Origin: Bacteroidales bacterium | GTDB taxonomy: Bacteria > Bacteroidota > Bacteroidia > Bacteroidales > UBA12077 | Assembly: GCA_030156305.1 (NCBI GenBank) | Contig: JASGMZ010000083.1 | Coordinates: 1-11,166 of the forward strand | Length of the DNA: 11,166 nucleotides | Reading direction: 5' to 3' | Shown: positions 1 to 5,800 of the stretch, one piece after another | Layout: the number at the start of each line of letters is the position of its first letter | Numbering within the stretch: position 1 is the stretch's first letter | Position numbers and translations under genes: made by a program | Notes under the pieces: generated by a model | The model's database searches: none | What the model was told of the DNA's origin: nothing | The model's input: only the letters and a program-made list of their open reading frames with translations

Positions 1-428
1 TTTTAAAATCTTGAAATTACATCAAACCACAACAAGATATTCATTATCTAAAAAGAGAAAATAGTTTTTTAAAATCTTGAAATTACATCAAACCACAACA
101 AACAGTTAATGAACGTAAATTAATGGGTAGTTTTTTAAAATCTTGAAATTACATCAAACCACAACCTGGGATAGCGAGCGAGAAACAGGAACTTTGTTTT
201 TTAAAATCTTGAAATTACATCAAACCACAACATGCGGAGTTAACTCTGAAATAAGTCAAATGTTTTTTAAAATCTTGAAATTACATCAAACCACAACTTA
301 CCGATAATTTATTTGATGCAGGGTCTAGTTTTTTAAAATCTTGAAATTACATCAAACCACAACAGGGAATTGGTTTACAGTATTTTGTTCCAGTTTTTTA
401 AAATCTTGAAATTACATCAAACCACAAC
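1..428 (-). CRISPR. Type II-C CRISPR array, 7 repeats (first one cut by window edge), 6 complete spacers
   Basis: Seven copies of one 36-bp repeat lie at 1-33 (lacking its first 3 nt at the window edge), 64-99, 130-165, 196-231, 262-297, 328-363 and 393-428. The six full copies are identical and the partial one matches over all 33 bases present. On the plus strand each full copy begins GTTTTTTAAAATC and ends CATCAAACCACAAC. Spacers are 34-63, 100-129, 166-195, 232-261, 298-327 (30 bp each) and 364-392 (29 bp). The crRNA sense is inferred to be the minus strand: there the repeat begins GTTGTGGTTTGATG, and that end pairs with the anti-repeat of the tracrRNA at 7571-7588. The leader then lies at 429-589, so spacer 364-392 would be the newest. 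No decayed repeat is seen, so the array probably continues left of the window. I see no spacer match inside the window. Confidence 0.98.
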
Positions 429-589
429 CTGGGTTGCGAAAAGGCCTTTTTTTGCTCTGTTTAAAGCTGTTTTTTCGGCCTGTTTTTTATTCACTTAATC
501 CACAGGAAGTGGTTTTATGTTATCAAAAATACAATTCTATCTGCAATTTTAAAAATTTGTTTTCAATATGTCAAAGAACTTTTTATCAT
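429..589 (-). promoter_or_regulatory. CRISPR leader with two candidate Bacteroidota-type promoters reading into the array
   Basis: This AT-rich, non-coding 161-bp stretch lies between the cas2 stop and the first repeat. Read on the minus strand it holds TTTG (572-575), a 20-nt gap and TAAAATTG (544-551), which is 7 of 8 to the TAnnTTTG box. Further in is a perfect box, TATTTTTG (524-531), with only a TTTT at about -33. Either would start transcription about 90-110 nt before the first repeat. The segment next to the repeat (about 429-455) contains the palindrome AAAAGGCCTTTT. Orientation and promoters are inferred from consensus matches, not shown by transcripts. Confidence 0.65.
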
Positions 590-928
590 TTAAAATATTT
601 CCAGTTGTTTTGGCCCTTCGGGCAGCGCTTTCTCTTTTATTCCCCAAAAATTAAGAATATCGCCGTATTGCTTATCGGTGATACGCAAAATACTGACCTG
701 CCCTTTTTCCGGGATGCAGGCTTTGATTCTTTTTACATGTACCTCACCGCTTTCTTTACTGGCACAATGCCGGACGTAAACCGAATATTGCATCATGGTA
801 AATCCGTCCTGTACCAAATCTTTTCGGAAACGGGCCGCCGCTTTTCGTTCTTTTTTAGTATTGGTTGGTAAATCGAAAAAAACAAAAAGCCACATAATAT
901 GATATGCATTTAAACGGTTATGTTCCAT
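590..928 (-). CDS. cas2: CRISPR-associated endonuclease Cas2 (type II-C)
   Basis: Predicted 112-aa Cas2, the structural partner of Cas1 in the spacer-integration complex. The N-terminal beta strand WLFVFFDLP carries the conserved aspartate (D19 with the start chosen here). It is followed by the family-typical TNTKKERKAAARFRKDL, a GFTMMQYSVYVRHC strand, and a C-terminal ITDKQYGDILNFWG segment ending QLEIF. The reading frame is open as far as 1015, but an ATG there would overlap the 3' end of cas1 by 83 nt and add a tail unlike the family. The ATG at 928 gives MEHNRLNAYHIMW, a normal Cas2 beginning, and leaves 4 nt after the cas1 stop. The close spacing suggests cotranslation with cas1. A shorter start at 895 (101 aa) is possible. 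Confidence 0.95.
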   Translation of the reverse strand: MEHNRLNAYHIMWLFVFFDLPTNTKKERKAAARFRKDLVQDGFTMMQYSVYVRHCASKESGEVHVKRIKACIPEKGQVSILRITDKQYGDILNFWGIKEKALPEGPKQLEIF

Positions 929-932
929 AAAA

Positions 933-1823
933 TTAAACCATCGTTGGAAATTCGATTTGTTTTTTATTTCCAGCAAAACAAGCGGCCAGCGAGGCCGTTG
1001 TATGAGTAATAGCAATCATCAGCGGGCGGATTTGGTTTTTCATTCCCACATCGGACGATAAAATTTCGAGCAATTCGGCTTTTAATTCTTTTTCTACAAT
1101 ATCCACCTCCGGATATTTCCGGCACATATCCCATACGGCATAATCAATAAAAGGCCGGTAGGGTTCCATTATATCATCGGCCAAACAAAATGCATTATAG
1201 CGATTCCGGTGATAGATGCCAAACGAAGGCAGCAACCCGGAACCGGTTAAAGCCCTCGCTACCGCAGCACGCAAAACAATATACCCATAATTTAATAATG
1301 CATTGGGCCAACCGCCATACCTTTCGCGGGCAAAATCGTTGCCAAACAACCGTTTCCAATAAATACGGGCAGCCATCCCTTCGCGGTTGTCGCTATCACC
1401 GCTTTTCACCTGCCGCGCTAAATGGGGCAACGGACGGTCATCCACATTTAATTTTTTTAGCACATTGGCCTGATTTTCGATTTTGGCGATTACCGTTTGT
1501 TTCCACAGATTTTTTTTCAGAGGTTCCGAAGCTGCTACCTGCTGCCGGTAAACTTCGGTTTGCTGATGATGGCCTTCCATATTAAGCAACATCGATTGCG
1601 GATGATGTTTGCTGTTACAAAAAATAACGGCCACATTATGATTCATTAATTCTTCGATTAACGGCATCGTTAAGCTGATTTGCATATTTTCAATCAGCAT
1701 AAAACCAATATCTTCAACCGGCACGGTTTTGGTTTGCTGCTCTTCTTTAAGCTCAACAACCAACTGTTTGTTTTTAACCGACAACCGGCTGGGTTTGGTA
1801 AAATATAAGGTTCGTTTAATCAT
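933..1823 (-). CDS. cas1: CRISPR-associated integrase Cas1 (type II-C)
   Basis: Predicted 296-aa Cas1, the metal-dependent integrase that inserts new spacers at the leader end of the array. The N-terminal beta domain (about 1-90) contains VPVEDIGFMLIENMQISL. The helical C-terminal domain holds the catalytic set: E148 in REGMAARIYWKRLFG, H205 in FGIYHRNRYNAFCLADD, and D217 with E220 in DDIMEPYRP. Length matches type II Cas1 proteins (about 300 aa) and nothing looks broken. In related loci cas1 directly follows cas9. Here a RAYT/REP insertion of about 1 kb separates them, and only 21 nt lie between the RAYT stop and the cas1 start. I see no clear Bacteroidota promoter just upstream, so cas1-cas2 expression probably depends on readthrough from cas9 or on a promoter inside the insertion. 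Function is firm; regulation is inferred. Confidence 0.97.
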   Translation of the reverse strand: MIKRTLYFTKPSRLSVKNKQLVVELKEEQQTKTVPVEDIGFMLIENMQISLTMPLIEELMNHNVAVIFCNSKHHPQSMLLNMEGHHQQTEVYRQQVAASEPLKKNLWKQTVIAKIENQANVLKKLNVDDRPLPHLARQVKSGDSDNREGMAARIYWKRLFGNDFARERYGGWPNALLNYGYIVLRAAVARALTGSGLLPSFGIYHRNRYNAFCLADDIMEPYRPFIDYAVWDMCRKYPEVDIVEKELKAELLEILSSDVGMKNQIRPLMIAITHTTASLAACFAGNKKQIEFPTMV

Positions 1824-1855
1824 TTTAGTTTAAAATTAAATTAATTAATTCAATT

Positions 1856-1882
1856 CATCGGATGACTTGGAGTCATCGGATG
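1856..1882. repeat. REP-like hairpin at the 3' end of the RAYT gene
   Basis: Arms CATCGGATGACT (1856-1867) and AGTCATCGGATG (1871-1882) pair at 11 of 12 positions around a TGG loop. The palindrome encodes the RAYT C-terminal SSDDSKSSDE, so it lies inside the reading frame and 33 nt from the cas1 start. Its sequence differs from the GTGTGTCT-type hairpins at 2256 and 2836, so it is a second class. Confidence 0.7.
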
Positions 1883-2255
1883 AATTTTGAATTTTTATAT
1901 ACTCGTTTGCAACTGTTTTATTTACCACTAATCCGTTTCGCATTCCGGCATAATCCTGTGCCGATGAAAACTCCCAGTCTGTTTCCGTTTTCACTAAACC
2001 AGCCTTTACCGGATTTTGATGGATGTATTCAAAACATACCTGTGGATATTGACGCTCAGGACAATCTGCCTGAATCTGCGTTTTAAATTCGGTAGTATAG
2101 AATGAGGGAGTTATACCGTTTGGACAGTTCAGGCATTCGGCTTTGGTTTCTTCTCTAAAAAGTTTCCCTGTCCTATTTTCTTGTTTATTAATAGCTTTTG
2201 TGTATCCCATTAACATAATTCCAATTGAGGCATTAAATGTTTTAATTTTAGGCTC

Positions 2256-2288
2256 AGTCTCGGTGTGTCTTAAAGACACGCCGAGACT
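2256..2288. repeat. REP-like hairpin embedded in the RAYT coding sequence
   Basis: Arms of 15 bp, AGTCTCGGTGTGTCT (2256-2270) and AGACACGCCGAGACT (2274-2288), with a TAA loop, pair completely apart from one T/G at 2264/2280. The hairpin is read in frame by the transposase as SLGVSLRHTET. The core (CGGTGTGTCT...AGACACGCCG, again with the T/G position) is the same as in the hairpin at 2836-2870. Confidence 0.85.
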
Positions 2289-2348
2289 TCTTAAGGGTAA
2301 ACTTACTTCGTTAACCAACACCATCAAATGAAAATGATTGGGCATCAA

Positions 2349-2657
2349 CCCTGTCAAATTAGATTTCATTCCTTCTCCCATTTTTTTAATCTATTTTTAA
2401 GATACATTTTTCCATAATGAGTTTTTAAATATTTTTCTCTGTGAGTAGCATCTTGCTGATTAAGACATCCTTCAAAATAAATAATCTGTAAGGGACGTCT
2501 ATTTTTTGTTGACTCAACTAAACCATCTGAATGTTGTTGAAATCTTAATTTTAAATTTTTTGTATATCCGGTATAGTTTTTTCCATCCTTTAGACTTCTT
2601 AATACGTAGACATAATAAAATTTATTCATAATCTAAATTTAAAATTATTTGACAGGG
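2349..2657 (-). mobile_element. 309-bp GIY-YIG cassette with 11-bp terminal inverted repeats
   Basis: On the plus strand the left end is CCCTGTCAAAT (2349-2359) and the right end is its exact reverse complement, ATTTGACAGGG (2647-2657). Between them is one gene, an 87-aa GIY-YIG nuclease filling 264 of 309 bp. The cassette lies precisely inside the RAYT codons for the LMPNHFH block. The flanking triplets on the minus strand are TTA before and TTG after, compatible with a short (2-3 bp) target duplication. Removing the cassette plus one triplet restores AWCLMPNHFH in frame. The boundaries are direct observations; mobility is inferred. Confidence 0.75.
2366..2629 (-). CDS. Small GIY-YIG endonuclease-domain protein inside the cassette
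   Basis: Predicted 87-aa single-domain protein of the UPF0213/YhbQ-like GIY-YIG group. The GIY half is YYVYVLRS (residues 5-12), the YIG half YTGYT (19-23), followed by the conserved arginine in KLRFQQH (R29) and the catalytic glutamate in THREKYLKTHYG (E65). The C-terminus is basic (KNRLKKWEKE). Members of the superfamily cut DNA, and many are homing enzymes that spread themselves. Small stand-alone members are common in Bacteroidota and their function is mostly unknown. The start ATG lies 17 nt inside the right inverted repeat and the stop just inside the left one, so the gene fills the cassette. It overlaps the upstream RAYT fragment by 8 nt and the downstream one by up to 16 nt, suggesting it is translated by coupling from the RAYT message. 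Confidence 0.9.
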   Translation of the reverse strand: MNKFYYVYVLRSLKDGKNYTGYTKNLKLRFQQHSDGLVESTKNRRPLQIIYFEGCLNQQDATHREKYLKTHYGKMYLKNRLKKWEKE

Positions 2658-2807
2658 TAAACACCATGCCAGAATATAAGAATAAGGTATAATATGAATT
2701 TTTACCTTTTTTAAAAAGAACCAATAATTCTCCCGGTTAAAAAATATCTTTTCCCGGTTATTGCCCTGGTTATAAATATGGTATATGTATCCTTTTTCAA
2801 ATTTCAT
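2622..2807 (-). pseudogene. RAYT transposase, N-terminal fragment
   Basis: This frame reads MKFEKGYIYHIYNQGNNREKI and continues NRENYWFFLKK...YSYILAWCL, the standard start of Bacteroidota RAYT proteins. After codon TTA (2658-2660) it runs into the GIY-YIG cassette and adds 11 foreign residues (PCQIILNLDYE) before stopping. It lies in the same frame as the C-terminal part at 1845-2381, and 312 bp (309-bp cassette plus 3 nt) would have to be removed to rejoin AWCL with MPNHFH. Alone it lacks both HUH motif and catalytic tyrosine, so it cannot be an active transposase. Its stop overlaps the nuclease start as ATGAATAA (2622-2629). Confidence 0.88.
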
Positions 2808-2835
2808 AACATTATACTTTTATAATTTCAGTCTC

Positions 2836-2870
2836 GAGACTCGGTGTGTCTCAAAGACACGCCGAGTCTC
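2836..2870. repeat. REP-like hairpin between cas9 stop and RAYT start
   Basis: Arms of 16 bp, GAGACTCGGTGTGTCT (2836-2851) and AGACACGCCGAGTCTC (2855-2870), close on a CAA loop, with one T/G pair at the same internal position as the copy at 2256-2288. It begins 13 nt past the cas9 stop on the minus strand. There is no T-tract after it, so it looks less like an intrinsic terminator than a REP that would protect or fold the 3' end of the cas9 message. A GTCTCGAGAC palindrome (2831-2840) overlaps its edge. Confidence 0.85.
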
Positions 2871-2883
2871 TTACATCATTTTT

Positions 2884-5800
2884 TTAAACACTCGTTATTT
2901 TTCCTAATTGGTTTATCTTAACTTTAAGAGGATTTACTTTTTCCCATGCCCCAAAACTTTGAATTCGATATTTTTCATCAAGGTTTGAAACAGTACTTGC
3001 CAGATGATGCCTGAACGTATAATCTAAACTCGATAAATTTTGCACCCGGTAAAGATGTTTGCTCAGTATTTGCTTATCCAAATTCCTGATATCATTCGTT
3101 TGTTCTTTATCCAATCCTAATAAAAACATATCATTTACTTCTAATGTTGACACTATTTCTACGCCATCATTTGGCAATTGATATACCGGATTTCCCTGAT
3201 TTTTTCGCTCTGCTGCTTCCCACAGTGTAACAATACTTTCCCGCAACTGACCTTCACTATCTTTATAAATCATCACATGATGGTTATTCCTCGGGTTCAC
3301 ATATTGATTTGTATTCTCAGAGGGTTTTAACATTTCGGTATTTCCCAGATTTTCTCTAACACGTACTTTTTTAATAGGCACCCTGTCTCCTTTTTTATTG
3401 GGAAGCGTATAAAGTTGCCGGTTTTCTTCTTCGAGCAGTTTTACTTGTTCGTCAATTCTTTTTTCTTCCTCATCCCCTGCTTTGGCCCGGTCTTTTTTTA
3501 GCGCTTTAATTTGTTCGGTAATAAATTTTTCTCTTTGACGAGCATATTTAATAATTCCTTGAACTCTATTGTCTGCTATTTTATTAATTTTATTATCATC
3601 TAACCTTTCAACTGGAATTCTCATATGATATGCAACTCCTTTACCAGGAGTTTCCCTTCTTCCATAAACTGTTGCCATATGCAATTGCCCACGAACAGCC
3701 TGTCCTTCGCTTCTATATTTTTTACCATTTTTTTCAATTATCATCGACACTTTTTTGGTTACCGTATTATCTTTATGATGTGAAACCAAAATTTTATTAG
3801 CTGCTTCTTTGGCATGTTGGAAAAAATTTTCCCAGGGTTCTTCAAAATATGGCCTTTCAGTAGCTATTCCTTTCTCCAGGGCATCTTTTTGTGCGTTATA
3901 CCGGTTTAATTGATTAATAATATTATAGTCTGTTAGGGCAATAGCAATCGCATCTACAGCATGATGTCTGTGGTCATCCCTATTCTTTTTGGGGTCGAAA
4001 CGAATTTCTCCGGTTTTATGGTCAACCCATATTTTCCCTTCAATTAATTTTTCGTCATTTTCAATCTTGGGTGGTTTGTTTTCCACCGCAGCAAATTCAG
4101 GTTTTTCTGATAAAATATTCAATACCGCCCAATATCTTCCGGGTTTATCATTCCAATTAAACTGTAACTGTATATCGTGTAAAGCTGTAAAAGTCCCTTC
4201 TTCGTTTATATCACCTAAAACCAATAATTGATTATTTTCAATTTCAGGTTTCTCATTTTTAGTGGCAATAAATTCAATATTTTCAAAATCTAAATCAAGC
4301 AGTACCCAATATTGTCCATCATCCAAATCAGTTTCACACTGATAAATGTATGAGGTAAAAACATGATTTTTTACTTTACCGAATAGACAGATTCCATTTT
4401 TATTTTCCGGCCGCTTATTTTTCTGCGGCTCTTCAAACCTCTTTTCAGTTATTTTAAATTTTGCCCAGTAACTTCCATCATCAATATTTTTAGGTGCATC
4501 TATTCTTCGTTTCAAACTATCATGATTAAATTTACTTCGATTAATCATTCCTCTTAAAATAATTTCATCATCACTATAATCAGGCTTATCAACATATTGT
4601 CGCAATGTTTTCAATGGTTTTGATACCTGAAATTTAACATAATATTTACCGTCAGGTATTTCCGGAGCCTCAAATTCAAGATTAAGCCTGTGTGCCTTAA
4701 ATTTATTTTTAGTAACATAACCAGTAACAACAGTTTCCTCGGCAGCAACATCAGGCCGCGGGTTATTCATTGGGTATAATTTTTTAATATTCCTTTTTTC
4801 ATCGGTTACAGCCCAATAATTAATGTCTCTTTCATGGTCAATATCAAATTCATCATCGGGCAAACCAATGGTAGGTTGAAGAATATTATTTAATCCCCAC
4901 AATCTTCTTAAATCAGCAGTTACTTTACCCGGCATAACCAATATTTCATTACAAACTTCTGAAAGAATCTCTTTTGTTTTCTTACTGATATAGCGATCAT
5001 CGTTTAACTGACGGGAAATAAATTCTTCGGTTTTCCATTCTGTTTTTCGTGTGGTAAAACGTTTGGCTTTATTAAAAGGCAGCACACTGTAAGCTCTTTG
5101 CTCAATTTCTTCCCAACTGGCAGCGCCCCACAATTTTTTATCGTTATTTTTTTGGTAAAACTGATAAGGTGTTAAATTCCCCTTTAACTGATTAAATTTA
5201 GCATCACAAATAGTTTTATTAGCAAAACTATCGTCTAAAGAGAAACTTCTGGGAATAATATGTTCAATCTGCACTTTATTTTCATTCCCAAGTAAGTCAC
5301 TAATATTTAACGTTTTTCCGGTATAAGGGCAAACAACTTTTCCAGCTTTGCCGTGTATTTCATTAAATAAAAGTACTTTTTGTATATTTTGCCTTGAAGG
5401 TACAAGCTGATATTCTTTCAAAATTTCCCGAACATTCTCATTGGCCTTAAAATTTTGTTGTATCATTCTTGATACATCTTGTCTGCCCTTTTTACTCAAT
5501 TTCATTTCTCTTCCCATCTCAACAGCTATACGGTCAAACCGTCCATATTTTTCTAATAATTCGTTTACCATTCTCCTCATTTCTTGTACAGCACGTTGTA
5601 CGATAGGATTTCTTAAGTTTTCTATCTCAGAAATTTTATCCGATTTTTCTTTGTCTTCTATTTCCTGGCTATGATGATACAATTTCTTAAAAGCAGGATC
5701 ATCTTTCTCAAATCCATAATGGTTTTCTGGGTTAGAAAGGTATTTTTTTATTTTTTCAATAGCTTCCCCTTGCTTATTATTTTCTTTAATTATAGCAAGA

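Larger units (their letters stand above)
1845..2381 (-). pseudogene. RAYT (Y1/IS200-like) transposase, C-terminal part of an interrupted gene
   Basis: This 178-codon frame carries the HUH motif PNHFHLMV (H16, H18) and a candidate nucleophile tyrosine (Y119) in CFEYIHQNPVKAGLV, both hallmarks of REP-associated tyrosine transposases. Other family blocks are SIGIMLMGYTKAINKQENRTGKLFREETKAECL and DWEFSSAQDYAG. The first 11 or so residues come from the inserted GIY-YIG cassette; native sequence resumes at GLMPNHFHL. Upstream, the same frame continues at 2622-2807 with the missing N-terminus ending ILAWCL, so the original protein was about 215 aa. Residues 32-42 (SLGVSLRHTET) are encoded by a palindrome at 2256-2288. 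A second possible start, ATG at 2369, overlaps the nuclease stop as ATGA with purine-rich GGAGAAGG before it, so reinitiation could still make this part. I call the whole gene disrupted. Confidence 0.88.
1845..2870 (-). mobile_element. RAYT/REP module inserted between cas9 and cas1
   Basis: This block contains a REP-associated tyrosine transposase gene plus three hairpins of REP character (2836-2870, 2256-2288, 1856-1882), and a GIY-YIG cassette nested in the transposase. Nothing in it belongs to a CRISPR system, and it interrupts the cas9-cas1-cas2 order usual for type II-C. The outer limits are approximate: the left edge is the transposase stop and the right edge the upstream hairpin. I cannot identify a target-site duplication for the whole module. 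RAYTs are single-copy domesticated relatives of IS200/IS605 transposases that process REP hairpins; that role is known for the family and inferred here. Confidence 0.7.

Noticed and set aside
429..444. CTGGG...GCGA after the last repeat resembling the start of spacer 166-195
   Set aside because: The match is about 9 bases with gaps and no repeat follows; most likely chance at the leader edge.
434..871. Plus-strand open frame of 145 codons over the leader and cas2
   Set aside because: Antisense to the well-supported cas2 gene and leader; the protein has no recognisable motif.
929..1015. Extended cas2 start at 1015
   Set aside because: It would overlap cas1 by 83 nt and add 29 residues not typical of Cas2; the start at 928 fits the family.
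1190..1585. Plus-strand open frame of 131 codons
   Set aside because: Antisense to cas1; a shadow of its codon usage.
2349..2657. Group I intron carrying a GIY-YIG homing nuclease
   Set aside because: Only about 45 bp lie outside the nuclease gene, too little for a group I ribozyme core; an inverted-repeat cassette explains the ends better.
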